Positions 16,819 through 25,880 are shown, counted from the first letter of the stretch. The stretch is DNA of 35,196 nt from Streptococcus sp. S784/96/1 (GCF_902729355.1 NZ_CACVCC010000024.1:1-35196), one strand, 5' to 3'. The notes: a model not told the origin generated them from the letters alone. A program made the numbers and translations.

Positions 16819-18276
16819 ATGTACCAAGATGATAGCTTAACATTGCATACGGACCTTTATCAGATTAATATGATGCAGGTCTATTTTGACCAAGGAATTC
16901 ACAATAAGCACGCAGTTTTTGAGGTTTATTTTCGCAAGTTACCTTTTTCAAATGGTTTCGCTATTTTTGCAGGTTTAGAGCGAATTGTTCGTTATTTAGA
17001 AAATTTAAGATTTACAGAGTCTGACTTGGCTTACCTTCGTGAGCAAGGATATCCAGAGAATTTTTTAACCTATCTAAAAGAGTTAAAATTAGAACTTTCC
17101 GTGAAATCTGCTCGTGAAGGTGACTTGGTTTTTGCAAATGAGCCAATTGTACAAATCGAAGGACCGCTTGCGCAATGTCAGTTAATTGAAACAGCTCTGT
17201 TAAATATTGTTAACTTCCAAACCTTGATTGCGACCAAAGCTGCTCGCATTAAATCAGTTATTGAAGATGAGCCACTTTTGGAGTTTGGAACCCGCCGTGC
17301 ACAAGAGATGGATGCGGCGATTTGGGGGACCCGCGCAGCTGTTATTGGTGGAGCTGATGCTACTTCAAATGTCCGTGCCGGTAAATTATTTAATATTCCA
17401 GTATCAGGAACGCATGCGCATGCTTTAGTCCAAACTTATGGAAATGATTATCAAGCCTTTAAAGCTTACGCAACTAGCCATAAGGACTGTGTTTTCTTGG
17501 TGGATACTTATGATACGTTGAAAATCGGGGTTCCAGCAGCGATTCGTGTGGCTAAGGAATTAGGAGATAAGATCAACTTCAAGGGAGTTCGTCTGGATTC
17601 TGGCGATATGGCTTATTTATCTAAGCAGGTTCGTAAACAATTAGATGAAGCTGGATTTACCGAGGCAAAAATCTATGCTTCAAATGACCTTGATGAAAAC
17701 ACCATCCTTAATCTTAAAATGCAAAAGGCTAAGATTGACGTATGGGGAGTAGGTACAAAACTAATCACAGCCTACGATCAGCCTGCACTTGGTGCCGTTT
17801 ATAAGATTGTTTCAATTGAAGATGAGAATGGTCAAATGGTTGATACAATCAAATTATCAAATAATGCGGAGAAAGTATCTACGCCAGGTAAAAAACAAGT
17901 CTGGCGCATTACCAGTCGTGAAAAAGGCAAGTCAGAAGGTGACTATATCACGTTTGCAGATGCAGATGTGAATCGTTTAGATGAAATTTTGATGTTCCAT
18001 CCGACTTATACTTACATCAACAAAACCGTTAAGGATTTTGATGCCGTTCCACTATTGATTGACATTTTTAAAGAGGGAGAACTAGTCTATAAATTACCGA
18101 CGTTAACAGAAATCAAATCTTATGCGAAATATGTGTTGGATGCCCTTTGGGATGAATACAAACGCGTCCTTAATCCTCAAGAATACCCAGTTGACTTGGC
18201 ACAAGACGTTTGGGACAATAAGATGGAACTTATTGATGAGATGCGTCGTAAAGCAAAAAATGGAGATTTATCATGA
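16819..18276 (+). CDS. pncB: Nicotinate phosphoribosyltransferase
   Basis: PncB converts nicotinate and PRPP to nicotinate mononucleotide, the entry step of the Preiss-Handler NAD salvage route in the cytosol. The 485-residue length and the segments [49 protein letters not shown] and [16 protein letters not shown] identify it; the His in GTHAH is the autophosphorylated residue in the family. A strong AGGAGG precedes the ATG. Its last four bases overlap the nadE start (ATGA), so the two NAD genes are translationally coupled. Confidence 0.95.
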   Translation: MYQDDSLTLHTDLYQINMMQVYFDQGIHNKHAVFEVYFRKLPFSNGFAIFAGLERIVRYLENLRFTESDLAYLREQGYPENFLTYLKELKLELSVKSAREGDLVFANEPIVQIEGPLAQCQLIETALLNIVNFQTLIATKAARIKSVIEDEPLLEFGTRRAQEMDAAIWGTRAAVIGGADATSNVRAGKLFNIPVSGTHAHALVQTYGNDYQAFKAYATSHKDCVFLVDTYDTLKIGVPAAIRVAKELGDKINFKGVRLDSGDMAYLSKQVRKQLDEAGFTEAKIYASNDLDENTILNLKMQKAKIDVWGVGTKLITAYDQPALGAVYKIVSIEDENGQMVDTIKLSNNAEKVSTPGKKQVWRITSREKGKSEGDYITFADADVNRLDEILMFHPTYTYINKTVKDFDAVPLLIDIFKEGELVYKLPTLTEIKSYAKYVLDALWDEYKRVLNPQEYPVDLAQDVWDNKMELIDEMRRKAKNGDLS

Positions 18277-19100
18277 GTTTACAAGAAAACATTATCAAAC
18301 AATTAGGTGTAAAGCCTGTTATTAATCCCAAAGAGGAGATCCGTGTATCCATTGATTTTCTGAAAAATTATATGAAGAAGCACCCTTTTTTAAAGACTTA
18401 TGTACTAGGGATTTCAGGGGGGCAGGATTCTAGTTTGGCTGGGCGTTTGGCGCAACTGGCAATGGCAGAGCTCCGTGAGGAAACTGGTGATGAGGCTTAT
18501 CGATTTATTGCAGTTCGTTTACCTTACGGTGTTCAAGCTGACGAAGCTGACGCCCAAAAAGCGTTAAATTTTATCCAACCCGATTTTTCTTTAACGGTCA
18601 ATATTAAAGAAGCAGTTGATGGACAAGTAGCCGAGCTGAAAAAAGCAGGTCTTGAGATTTCAGATTTTAACAAGGGAAATATCAAAGCACGTCAGCGTAT
18701 GATTACGCAGTATGCAATTGCTGGGCAATATAGCGGAGCAGTTATTGGAACAGACCATGCGGCTGAAAATATTACTGGCTTCTTTACCAAGTTTGGAGAT
18801 GGCGGAGCAGATATTTTACCGCTTTATCGCCTCAATAAGCGTCAAGGTCGTCAACTTTTGGCGGAGCTTGGTGCTGACAAACCACTTTATGAAAAAGTTC
18901 CAATTGCAGACCTTGAAGAAAATCGTCCAGGTCTAACTGACGAAGTTGCCTTAGGTGTTACTTATCAAGATATTGACGATTATTTAGAGGGCAAAAAAGT
19001 AGCTGCTGAGGCTCAAGCAAAAATTGAAACTTGGTGGCACAAGACAGAGCATAAACGCCATTTACCAATTACTGTTTTTGATGATTTTTGGAAAAACTAA
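18273..19100 (+). CDS. nadE: NAD+ synthase, ammonia-dependent
   Basis: NadE amidates deamido-NAD to NAD using ATP and ammonia, completing the salvage pathway begun by PncB. The 275-residue protein has the ATP pyrophosphatase P-loop [14 protein letters not shown] and the segments [38 protein letters not shown] and [14 protein letters not shown]. It lacks a glutaminase (nitrilase) domain, so free ammonia is the expected donor. It overlaps pncB by four bases. Confidence 0.96.
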   Translation: MSLQENIIKQLGVKPVINPKEEIRVSIDFLKNYMKKHPFLKTYVLGISGGQDSSLAGRLAQLAMAELREETGDEAYRFIAVRLPYGVQADEADAQKALNFIQPDFSLTVNIKEAVDGQVAELKKAGLEISDFNKGNIKARQRMITQYAIAGQYSGAVIGTDHAAENITGFFTKFGDGGADILPLYRLNKRQGRQLLAELGADKPLYEKVPIADLEENRPGLTDEVALGVTYQDIDDYLEGKKVAAEAQAKIETWWHKTEHKRHLPITVFDDFWKN

Positions 19101-19184
19101 TCAGTCGTAAGGAGTGTTGGCAGAGATATGAACAGCGATTTGTCAGTTTACTTTCGCTATAGCATTTTAAAGTGAGGAAGAATG

Positions 19185-19835
19185 ATGGTCACAGCTAAAA
19201 AATCAGAGAAAAATGATAATCTGCCATTGATGTCAATTGATCAATTAGATATTTTTGAACATTTGGATCGTGAAGTTGCCGTTTTGGTTGATAACGAGGG
19301 GATTCCTTGGGGACAAACGATTCGTGTTTGTCTCTCACAAAAAGCCTTAGAGGAACAGATGTTGTTATTCAAACATCGAGCAGTTACTTTTCCTCTAGGA
19401 ATTGTGATTGATTTTCTTTTAAAAAATCATCGAGAACGCCTCAATCTTTATGGGTTTTCTTTAGGAGATTATGCGCTTGAGCGTGGTGAGTTAGAAAAAA
19501 TCGCCTACGCTATTGATAGTTTTAAACTAATCTGGACTTGCTACAAGGAAAAATTACCCCAAGAAATCAGTTTTGACCACCTTAAAAGCAGAACATTTTA
19601 TTATCTAGGGGCACCGATTTTAACGGCTACTCATTCAACGTTTAACTTTGATATTGACATTCAAAATGGCAAGGAGTTTATCAAGCTATTTCTCTCAAAA
19701 GAAAGTGCGCAACGGTATAACTATAAACAACTACAACCTGTTCCAGTTAATCTTGCAAATTTTAAGTTTATTGTTGAAGGAAAATGTGGCTTGGTCATAG
19801 AGCCTACTCGTAGGTATAACATAAGGTTTGAGTAG
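19185..19835 (+). CDS. Uncharacterised streptococcal protein
   Basis: I do not recognise a family. The protein has about 216 residues, is soluble-looking and mixed alpha/beta, with no signal peptide or membrane helix and no Cys cluster or nucleotide-binding motif. Notable stretches are REVAVLVDNEGIPWGQTIRV near the N-terminus and PVPVNLANFKFIVEGKCGLV near the C-terminus. Two ATGs occur in tandem at 19182 and 19185. The second is better spaced from the GAGGAAG ribosome binding site, so I use it. The gene follows nadE by 84 bp and precedes ldcB by 31 bp, so it is probably co-transcribed with the latter. Confidence 0.6.
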   Translation: MVTAKKSEKNDNLPLMSIDQLDIFEHLDREVAVLVDNEGIPWGQTIRVCLSQKALEEQMLLFKHRAVTFPLGIVIDFLLKNHRERLNLYGFSLGDYALERGELEKIAYAIDSFKLIWTCYKEKLPQEISFDHLKSRTFYYLGAPILTATHSTFNFDIDIQNGKEFIKLFLSKESAQRYNYKQLQPVPVNLANFKFIVEGKCGLVIEPTRRYNIRFE

Positions 19836-19866
19836 TTTTATTTAAGATCTCATAAAGGAGAAATAG

Positions 19867-20649
19867 ATGAACAGAAAAGTAATCAGTTTGTTGCTAATGG
19901 CTAGTTTGTTTTTAGTGGCTTGCGGAAAGTCAGAATCTAAGCCTGAGTCATCAAAAGCTACAAAAACGAATCAAGTAACCCAGTCAGAAAAAGGTCAAAA
20001 AGAAGCTAAGGCAGAAACAACAACCCAGCTTGAAGAAGATTCGGATCAGTTTAGTGAATCTGTTTTGGAAACAAAAAGTGAGTCAATCCAAGCGACAGAT
20101 GCTAGTTTCAATGGTTCTTATTACAGTGTGCAAGGAAAGTATGGTGAGGTGATCATTGCCAATAAAAAACACCCAGTCTCTGCGTCCTATGCACCCGGTG
20201 AAAATCCGACAGCCTTATCGGCCTTTCAGACATTGATTGCAGATATGCAAGCCAAAGGCTTTTCGGTGAGCAATAGTTATAGTGGTTTTAGGTCCTATGA
20301 AACACAGGATTCTATCTATAGCAACTATGTCGCTTCTGATGGTCAAGCGAATGCGGATCGCTATTCTGCTCGTGCGGGTTATAGTGAACACCAAACAGGC
20401 CTAGCCTTTGATTTATTGGATGGTAATGGTCAGTTATTAACAGAATCAACAGCCTCAGACTGGTTAGCAAAACATGCTCATGAGTATGGATTTATCGTAC
20501 GTTATCTTCCAGGGAAGGAATATAGTACAGGCTATATGCCAGAGAGTTGGCATGTGCGTTACATTGGGAAAGAGGCTACTGATATTTATCAATCAGGTCA
20601 GACTTTAGAAGAGTATTTTGGTATTTCTGGTGGAGATTATGCCCAATAG
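19867..20649 (+). CDS. L,D-/D,D-carboxypeptidase lipoprotein (M15B, LdcB/DacB-like)
   Basis: This 260-residue surface lipoprotein trims peptidoglycan stem peptides. The lipobox is VAC (Cys19). A Ser/Thr/Lys/Glu-rich linker follows to about residue 75, and the M15 peptidase domain starts near 90. The zinc and catalytic motifs are SEHQTGLAFD (His175, Asp182) and ESWHVRYIG (Glu226, His229), with SGFRSYETQ before them. The motif set matches pneumococcal LdcB (DacB), an L,D-carboxypeptidase that trims tetrapeptides to tripeptides; the exact specificity here is inferred. AAAGGAG precedes the ATG and a strong terminator follows. Confidence 0.88.
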   Translation: MNRKVISLLLMASLFLVACGKSESKPESSKATKTNQVTQSEKGQKEAKAETTTQLEEDSDQFSESVLETKSESIQATDASFNGSYYSVQGKYGEVIIANKKHPVSASYAPGENPTALSAFQTLIADMQAKGFSVSNSYSGFRSYETQDSIYSNYVASDGQANADRYSARAGYSEHQTGLAFDLLDGNGQLLTESTASDWLAKHAHEYGFIVRYLPGKEYSTGYMPESWHVRYIGKEATDIYQSGQTLEEYFGISGGDYAQ

Positions 20650-20691
20650 TGATAATGCAAAGTAAGGTTGGGGGTGATTTAGAAATGATAA

Positions 20692-20718
20692 AAAAGATTG
20701 CAGATTTGCAGTCTTTTT
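20692..20718 (+). terminator. Rho-independent terminator after the carboxypeptidase gene
   Basis: An 11-bp stem AAAAGATTGCA/TGCAGTCTTTT (one G-U) with loop GATT is followed by T. Confidence 0.85.
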
Positions 20719-20752
20719 GCTAAAGAAAAAGTTAATTATTGAGGAGGAAACT

Positions 20753-21218
20753 ATGTTACAAATGCGAATCGCAAGTTTGTCAGATTTGGACAGGATTTAC
20801 AACATCCAGAAGGAGAGTTTTCGTGATTTATATCAAAAGTATAATGATATTGATTCTCCTTATTTGGAAACAAAAGAACGATTGCTTGAAAAGATGAAGC
20901 ACCCATCAAGTATATTTTATTTGATTTGTTTAAATAATGATATTATTGGTTTTTCTCGTGTTTTGTTTAATGGTAAATAACTGGAAGGCGTGGCTAGGGA
21001 TGACAGCGATTTTGCCGAAGTTTCAGAAGAAGGGGTATGGACACCAAGCGATTCAAGAAATCGAAAAGCAGTATCCAGAAGTAAAATGTTGGTCTTTGGA
21101 CACAATTTTACAAGAAGAGCACTTGGTTCATCTCTATGAAAAACTTGGCTATGTGGTTTGTCGGACAGAGCCTGTTCAAGAAGGCATGGACTTAGTATAC
21201 ATGGAGAAACAATGTTAG
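20753..21218 (+). pseudogene. GNAT-family N-acetyltransferase, frameshifted
   Basis: The first frame (from ATG 20753, with a GAGGAGG ribosome binding site) encodes an N-terminal GNAT part, MLQMRIASLSDLDRIYNIQ to NDIIGFSRVLFNGK, then stops at 20978-20980. The rest of the fold continues in the +2 frame from about 20970: AWLGMTAILPKFQKKGYGHQAIQEI (acetyl-CoA loop) and VHLYEKLGYVVCRTEPVQEGMDLVYMEKQC. One indel near 20970-20980 explains this. Unless programmed slippage occurs, the gene is broken. The downstream gene starts at 21212, inside its last codons, so translational coupling would also be affected. Confidence 0.8.
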
Positions 21219-21820
21219 AACATATCAAGGCTTATCTCGCTTATAGGGGAGAGAAATACATCAAGCCAGAAAAATCAGAAAATTTAGCTCAATATATGAC
21301 AGGTCTGCGCGTGCTAGCTCAGTCTGCTCGCAAAGAATTTCAAACGCTTAATCAGCTTGTGCCAGAACGTGCTAGCCAGTGGATGAATCAGGCACAGGTT
21401 TGCCGTCCACATTTTTGGTGCTATTATCGTCTGCCGTCTGATTCTGTGGAAGATGTAGCGCTAGCAACTCGATTATATGGAACAGAGGGCGACTTTGGAA
21501 TTTCTGTTGAAGTCAGTTTTGTGGAGCGGAAAAAATCAAATGAGACTCTTATCAAGCAACATCGAATCTTGGAATTACCGATTAAAGAACCCTTGTACTA
21601 TTTTGTACAGGAAAATGGTGTGAGTCGCCGAATAGCAGGAACTGAGGGAAATCGTCAGTTGTTGAAAGAGCAGGTTGCAAGTAGCACAGTGCGCAAGGTA
21701 CTGGTCAAATACGACGTCCCAGTGACAGAGGAAATGACGCCGGAAGCTGCTGTTCACCAGTTGATGAAAGGCTTTGAATTATTGATACCATATTATGAAC
21801 AGACAAAAAAAATGAGTTGA
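21212..21820 (+). CDS. Uncharacterised conserved protein (possibly HI_0552 family)
   Basis: The 202-residue cytosolic protein starts at ATG 21212 with GGAG 5 bases upstream, overlapping the end of the GNAT pseudogene. The longer in-frame start at 21158 would add 18 residues out of the GNAT coding sequence and has no ribosome binding site. Distinctive stretches are ASQWMNQAQVCRPHFWCYYR, ATRLYGTEGDFGISVEVSFVER and VRKVLVKYDVPVTEE. I associate it with the HI_0552 family from memory. No catalytic motif is evident and the function is unknown. The stop lies inside a strong terminator stem. Confidence 0.65.
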   Translation: MLEHIKAYLAYRGEKYIKPEKSENLAQYMTGLRVLAQSARKEFQTLNQLVPERASQWMNQAQVCRPHFWCYYRLPSDSVEDVALATRLYGTEGDFGISVEVSFVERKKSNETLIKQHRILELPIKEPLYYFVQENGVSRRIAGTEGNRQLLKEQVASSTVRKVLVKYDVPVTEEMTPEAAVHQLMKGFELLIPYYEQTKKMS

Positions 21821-21840
21821 TGCGTCAACTCATTTTCTTA
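21809..21840. terminator. Bidirectional terminator between convergent genes
   Basis: A 12-bp perfect stem AAAATGAGTTGA/TCAACTCATTTT with loop TGCG is flanked by a T run on the plus strand and an A run (T run on minus). It can serve both the plus-strand gene and serS on the minus strand. Confidence 0.9.
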
Positions 21841-21843
21841 TGT

Positions 21844-23130
21844 TTATTTTGGTGCAATGACTTCTACTCCACCCATATACGGACGAAGAACTTCTGGAAT
21901 GGTCACTGAGCCATCTTTATTTTGGTAGTTTTCAAGGATGGCAGCGACAGTACGACCAACCGCAAGGCCAGAACCGTTAAGCGTGTGAAGCAATTTCACT
22001 TTGCCATCTGCTTCGTCACGGTAGCGGATTTGGGCACGGCGAGCTTGGAAATCTTCTGTGTTTGAACAACTTGAAATTTCACGATAGGCATTTTGCGCTG
22101 GAATCCAGACTTCCAAGTCGTAAGTCTTAGCCGCTGAGAAGCCCATATCGCCTGTACATAATGCAAGAACACGGTAAGGAAGACCTAGTTTTTGGAGAAT
22201 GTTTTCAGCGTTAGCTGTCATTTTTTCCAATTCATTATAAGACTCTTCTGGTTTAGCAAATTTCACCATTTCAACTTTGTGGAATTGGTGGAGACGGATG
22301 AGTCCGCGTGTGTCACGACCAGCTGAACCAGCTTCAGAGCGGAAAGATGGGCTCATAGCGGTGAAGTAAATCGGCAAGTCCTTGCCGTCGATAATCTCGT
22401 TGCGGTAATAGTTTGTCAATGGCACTTCAGCTGTTGGAATGAGGACAAATGGACGCTCTTCATCATTGATTTCAAAGGTATCCTCTTTGAATTTAGGGTA
22501 TTGCCCTGTCCCGAACATTGAGTTACGGTTGACCATGTAAGGGGGGATGATTTCCTCATAGCCTTCTGCTAGGTGCTCATCCAACATAAAGTTGTAAAGG
22601 GCACGTTCAAGACGAGCACCGAGTCCCTTGTAGAAAAGGAAACGAGCCCCGGTAACTTTTGCCCCGCGTTCCCAATCAAGAATACCGAGTTCCTCTCCAA
22701 GATCCCAATGTGCTTTAATCTCAAAATCGAATTCACGAGGTGTTCCCCAACGACGTACTTCAACATTTTCTTCTTCGTCAGCACCAACTGGTACAGAATC
22801 ATGTGGTGTATTTGGTAAAATAGTGATAATCGCTGTAACCTTTTCGTCAATTTCAGCTAGCTCAGCATCAATAGCTTTAACATCGGCTGAGAGTTTTTGC
22901 ATGGCTGCAATTTGCTCACTAGCGTCTTCTTTGTTACGCTTTGCTTGTGCAATAGCGGCAGAAGACAGGTTACGTTCAGCCTTGAGTTCTTCTGATTTGA
23001 CCAAGAGTTCACGACGTTTTGCATCTAACTCTTTTAATTCGGTCAATAATGTCTCAGCAGAGACGCCACGAGTTGCCAATTTTTCAGCAACGGCATCAAA
23101 ATCTGTACGTAGGCGTTTAATATCTAACAT
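21844..23130 (-). CDS. serS: Seryl-tRNA synthetase
   Basis: SerS charges tRNA-Ser with serine in the cytosol. The 428-residue class II synthetase begins with the long antiparallel coiled coil (about residues 25-105, [20 protein letters not shown] and following). It then carries motif 2 ([28 protein letters not shown]) and motif 3 ([19 protein letters not shown]). The ATG at 23130 follows an AAGGAGAT ribosome binding site. Upstream lies a T-box leader, so expression is probably induced when tRNA-Ser is uncharged. Confidence 0.96.
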   Translation of the reverse strand: MLDIKRLRTDFDAVAEKLATRGVSAETLLTELKELDAKRRELLVKSEELKAERNLSSAAIAQAKRNKEDASEQIAAMQKLSADVKAIDAELAEIDEKVTAIITILPNTPHDSVPVGADEEENVEVRRWGTPREFDFEIKAHWDLGEELGILDWERGAKVTGARFLFYKGLGARLERALYNFMLDEHLAEGYEEIIPPYMVNRNSMFGTGQYPKFKEDTFEINDEERPFVLIPTAEVPLTNYYRNEIIDGKDLPIYFTAMSPSFRSEAGSAGRDTRGLIRLHQFHKVEMVKFAKPEESYNELEKMTANAENILQKLGLPYRVLALCTGDMGFSAAKTYDLEVWIPAQNAYREISSCSNTEDFQARRAQIRYRDEADGKVKLLHTLNGSGLAVGRTVAAILENYQNKDGSVTIPEVLRPYMGGVEVIAPK

Positions 23131-23387
23131 ATGATCTCCTTTTATGCGAAAAGCACCCTAGTCATTGTTGGAGTGCGGTAGCACGGTTCCATCCAACTTC
23201 ACTAAGGTGCGCTTAATTACGATATTGATAAAATAATTTAAGAAGATATTTTCCTTGTCGCCAATATAGCATATCAGCATTAAAAAACATCCGTCTTAAA
23301 AACACGGTAGAATTTCACTTGCTCCTAATACCTGCTCGCAGCAACCGCAGGTTTTCTGAAAGAAGAAAAGCAACTTACTTATCCGTT
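23131..23387 (-). promoter_or_regulatory. T-box riboswitch leader of serS
   Basis: Read on the minus strand, the leader ends with the T-box/antiterminator sequence TTGGATGGAACCGTGCTACC. This is followed by a terminator hairpin: GCACTCC pairs with GGGTGC across an 11-base loop, then TTTT (plus-strand 23149-23176). Further 5', a Stem I-like region contains GTGAAATTCTACCGTG. A TCT followed by A there could be the serine specifier codon. This is a standard tRNA-sensing transcription attenuator for an aminoacyl-tRNA synthetase gene. Confidence 0.85.
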
Positions 23388-23393
23388 GCGAAT

Positions 23394-23422
23394 ATTATAC
23401 AGCATTGTTAAGCAAATGTAAA
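23394..23422 (-). promoter_or_regulatory. serS promoter
   Basis: On the minus strand, TTTACA (23422-23417), a 17-bp spacer and a perfect TATAAT (23399-23394) give a transcription start near 23387, at the 5' edge of the T-box leader. Confidence 0.75.
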
Positions 23423-23436
23423 ATAAATTTTTATGG

Positions 23437-23452
23437 TAGAATGGATTATAAT
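23437..23452 (+). promoter_or_regulatory. Promoter elements of the DUF3013 gene
   Basis: An extended -10 TGGTAGAAT (hexamer 23437-23442) and, further on, a perfect TATAAT (23447-23452) lie just before the gene. Neither has a clear -35. The second -10 is only 17 bp from the ATG, so the first is more likely. Confidence 0.4.
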
Positions 23453-23468
23453 AAAAAAGAGGTGACTT

Positions 23469-23939
23469 ATGGCTAAATTTGGCTTTTTATCGGTATTAGA
23501 AGAAGAATTAGAGAAAGCGTTGACTTGTGACTTTGCGATGGATTGGGATAAGAAAAATCATGCAGTAGAAGTGACTTTCCTTCTTGAAGCACAAAATACA
23601 TCTGGTGTTGAAACTATTGATGCTGATGGGGAAACTTCTAGTGAAGATATTTTCTTCGAAGATTATGTCTTGTTTTACAATCCTGTAAAATCAATGTTTA
23701 ATCCAGACGACTACTTAGCAACGATTCCTTATGATCCCCAAAAAGGCTTGTCTCGTGAGTTTTTAGCTTACTTTGCAGAATTTCTTAATGAAACAGCAAC
23801 CGAAGGTTTGAGTGATTTGATGGATTTCTTATCGGATAAAGAAGTAGAAGAGTTTGCAATCAAATGGGATACTGAGGCTTTTGACAACGGTAGAACAGAC
23901 TTAATAGAAACTACCCTCTATCCTTACCCTAGGTATTGA
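23469..23939 (+). CDS. DUF3013 family protein
   Basis: The 156-residue acidic cytosolic protein matches the DUF3013 family of lactic acid bacteria (MAKFGFLSVLEEELEKAL start, FFEDYVLFYNPVKS middle, AIKWDTEAFDNGR end). It has no signal peptide, membrane segment or catalytic motif, and the function is unknown. AGAGGTG precedes the ATG. It appears monocistronic, convergent with the SufT-like gene. Confidence 0.75.
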   Translation: MAKFGFLSVLEEELEKALTCDFAMDWDKKNHAVEVTFLLEAQNTSGVETIDADGETSSEDIFFEDYVLFYNPVKSMFNPDDYLATIPYDPQKGLSREFLAYFAEFLNETATEGLSDLMDFLSDKEVEEFAIKWDTEAFDNGRTDLIETTLYPYPRY

Positions 23940-23949
23940 AGAGAAGTAC

Positions 23950-23999
23950 TTTTTAGGTGAAAAAGAGATTTCATGATTTATTTGTATCCTAAAAATTTT
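23950..23999. terminator. Possible shared terminator hairpin
   Basis: TTTTTAGG (23950-23957) pairs with CCTAAAAA (23988-23995), followed by TTTT, across a 30-base loop between two convergent genes. The large loop makes this uncertain. Confidence 0.35.
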
Positions 24000-24020
24000 A
24001 AAGCGATTGCTGTCTCAAAC

Positions 24021-24371
24021 TTACTTTCCATCTCTAGGACTTATGCCTAAAAATATACGGCCGTAACGAGAAATACGGGTCATTTTCCACACGGGATTGT
24101 AGGTGATTTCAACATTGACCGAGTTAATGCCATCAATCTTGGTTAATTTATCAACGATTTCAAAAGGCATAGTGTCTGCGCAACCACAATTAGTATCAGT
24201 AAAAGTCATGACAAGGTGAAGATGACCTGCTTCGCTCAAATCAATTTCATAGATGAGTCCTAGATTGTAGATATCGAGTTCAATTTCAGGGTCAAAAATG
24301 CTTTCGAAGGTGTTAATCAGTTGGTCAGACATTGCTAACGCCCGATCATTGATTTTGATATCATCACGCAT
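24021..24371 (-). CDS. MIP18/DUF59-family iron-sulfur assembly protein (SufT-like)
   Basis: A 116-residue cytosolic protein of the DUF59/MIP18 family, whose members help insert or mature Fe-S clusters. The family core is visible: FDPEIELDIYNLGLIYEIDL, then MTFTDTNCGCADTMPFEIVDKL with the conserved Cys region, and NVEITYNPVWKMTRISRYGR. I use ATG 24371 (MRDDIKINDRAL); a GTG at 24380 would add three residues. It is oriented opposite to its neighbours and shares an upstream region with yebC. Confidence 0.8.
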   Translation of the reverse strand: MRDDIKINDRALAMSDQLINTFESIFDPEIELDIYNLGLIYEIDLSEAGHLHLVMTFTDTNCGCADTMPFEIVDKLTKIDGINSVNVEITYNPVWKMTRISRYGRIFLGISPRDGK

Positions 24372-24436
24372 AAGATACACTCGGCTTTCATTTGAAAATA
24401 TGTGTCTATTATATCAAAAAAAAAGATTAATTCAAG

Positions 24437-24451
24437 AATTTTCTGAATTTT
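24437..24451. promoter_or_regulatory. CodY-box-like sequence between the SufT-like gene and yebC
   Basis: AATTTTCTGAATTTT matches 13 of 15 positions of the CodY consensus AATTTTCWGAAAATT. It lies between the divergent gene starts, 19 bp upstream of the yebC -35. A/T-rich background makes chance matches possible. Confidence 0.3.
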
Positions 24452-24469
24452 TAGAGTATAAAATCTTAT

Positions 24470-24498
24470 TTTACTAAATGTTTTCAAAGTGCTATAAT
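24470..24498 (+). promoter_or_regulatory. yebC promoter
   Basis: TTTACT (24470-24475), a 17-bp spacer and a perfect TATAAT (24493-24498) preceded by TGC (extended -10). Confidence 0.7.
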
Positions 24499-24561
24499 AG
24501 AGAAGTTCTAGAGGAGTAGCTCTGCTATTTCCAAAAATATAAATCAAAGAGGTGATAACCC

Positions 24562-25278
24562 ATGGGACGTAAATGGGCTAATATTGTTGCGAAAAAAACT
24601 GCCAAAGATGGCGCAACATCAAAAGTTTATGCAAAATTTGGTGTTGAAATCTATGTAGCTGCTAAACAAGGTGATCCAGATCCAGAAACTAACTCAGCCC
24701 TGAAGTTTGTTATCGATCGTGCCAAACAAGCACAAGTTCCTAAACATGTTATTGATAAAGCGATTGATAAGGCTAAAGGGAACACAGATGAGACTTTCGT
24801 TGAAGGGCGTTATGAAGGTTTCGGACCTAATGGTTCAATGATTATTGTTGATACCTTAACATCTAATGTCAATCGTACAGCTGCAAATGTTCGTACTGCT
24901 TATGGTAAAAACGGTGGAAACATGGGTGCTGCTGGTTCTGTATCTTACATGTTCGATAAAAAAGGTGTCATTGTTTTTGCAGGGGATGATGCTGACAGTA
25001 TTTTCGAAATGCTTCTTGAAGCTGATGTGGAAGTAGATGATGTTGAAGCGGAAGAAGGCTCAATCACTGTTTATACTGCACCAACTGATCTTCATAAAGC
25101 ACTTGTAGTGCTCCGTGAAAATGGTATTTCTGAGTTTCAAGTGACAGAGCTTGAAATGATTCCGCAATCAGAAGTAACACTTGAAGGTGAAGATTTGGTG
25201 ATTTTTGAAAAATTAGTTGATGCGCTTGAAGCAGATGACGATGTTCAAAAGGTTTACCACAATGTTGCAGATTTCTAA
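24562..25278 (+). CDS. YebC/PmpR-family protein
   Basis: The 238-residue cytosolic protein of the YebC/PmpR/TACO1 family has the conserved start [26 protein letters not shown], then [21 protein letters not shown] and [17 protein letters not shown]. Members have been described as transcriptional regulators and more recently as translation factors that help at polyproline-type stalls; which applies here is not evident. AGAGGTG lies 9 bases before the ATG. The gene has its own promoter. Confidence 0.9.
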   Translation: MGRKWANIVAKKTAKDGATSKVYAKFGVEIYVAAKQGDPDPETNSALKFVIDRAKQAQVPKHVIDKAIDKAKGNTDETFVEGRYEGFGPNGSMIIVDTLTSNVNRTAANVRTAYGKNGGNMGAAGSVSYMFDKKGVIVFAGDDADSIFEMLLEADVEVDDVEAEEGSITVYTAPTDLHKALVVLRENGISEFQVTELEMIPQSEVTLEGEDLVIFEKLVDALEADDDVQKVYHNVADF

Positions 25279-25338
25279 TTTGAAGATAATGAAAAGAGTA
25301 AATGAAGATAACTCCTAGTTCTTCTATTTGAAAAATGA

Positions 25339-25372
25339 ATACTAAAAAGTATAGAATCAGCATTTTTAGTAT
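25339..25372 (+). terminator. Hairpin downstream of yebC
   Basis: The 10-bp perfect stem ATACTAAAAA/TTTTTAGTAT has a 14-base loop but no T tail on the plus strand, so terminator function is uncertain. Confidence 0.35.
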
Positions 25373-25429
25373 CGTCGTTCCATGCTTTTGATTGTACTTA
25401 GAGATTTCTAAAATCCTGTAGTGATCTGA

Positions 25430-25459
25430 TTGGACTTGGACTAGTATCTTTATTATAAT
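25430..25459 (+). promoter_or_regulatory. Promoter of the thioredoxin-like gene
   Basis: TTGGAC (25430-25435), an 18-bp spacer and a perfect TATAAT (25454-25459). A strong GAGGAGG ribosome binding site follows before the ATG at 25542. Confidence 0.6.
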
Positions 25460-25541
25460 GATGTGGCTTTATTGGTATCAGAAAGTTGCATTTTTGGAGT
25501 GAAACATTTATGATAAGGGTACTATTATCGAGGAGGTCGGT

Positions 25542-25880
25542 ATGACATTTGCACAAAGTTTTGTAAAAATAACTGCTTTAGAAGCAGAGAATCGTATTCA
25601 ATCAGCTGAGAAGTTCACTCTTTTTATTGGGCGTTCAAGCTGCCCATTTTGCCGTTTATTTGAACCTAAGCTTACCAATGTGGCTAACGCACTTAATGAA
25701 GCGGTTTATTTTTTAAATAGTGAGGATTTCAGTGATGCTACTGAAATTCAAAAATTCCGTTCTAAGTACGGCATTCCCACGGTTCCATGTCTTTTAGTAT
25801 CAAATGGTGGAACAGTCAAGGTTGTCTGTGATTCTTCACTTTCAGAAGATGCTATTACGGAGTTTATAACTGATATTTGA
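25542..25880 (+). CDS. Thioredoxin-fold protein, PedC/BrcD-like
   Basis: The 112-residue protein has a thioredoxin fold with a CPFC active-site pair in FIGRSSCPFCRLFEP, a cis-proline region GIPTVPCLLV, and no signal peptide. It resembles the PedC/BrcD proteins annotated as bacteriocin disulfide isomerases, but no bacteriocin, immunity or export gene is next to it here. It may be a general redox protein; that is inference. The CPFC dipeptide differs from the CGPC of classical thioredoxin. It has its own promoter upstream, and yajC follows 93 bp downstream. Confidence 0.75.
   Translation: MTFAQSFVKITALEAENRIQSAEKFTLFIGRSSCPFCRLFEPKLTNVANALNEAVYFLNSEDFSDATEIQKFRSKYGIPTVPCLLVSNGGTVKVVCDSSLSEDAITEFITDI

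Noticed and set aside
20917..21228. Minus-strand ORF of 103 codons opposite the GNAT pseudogene
   Set aside because: It is a shadow of the two GNAT frames, with no ribosome binding site or familiar motif.
22823..23134. Plus-strand ORF of 103 codons within serS
   Set aside because: It mirrors the coiled-coil codons of serS (Ser/Ala-rich antisense translation) and has no ribosome binding site.
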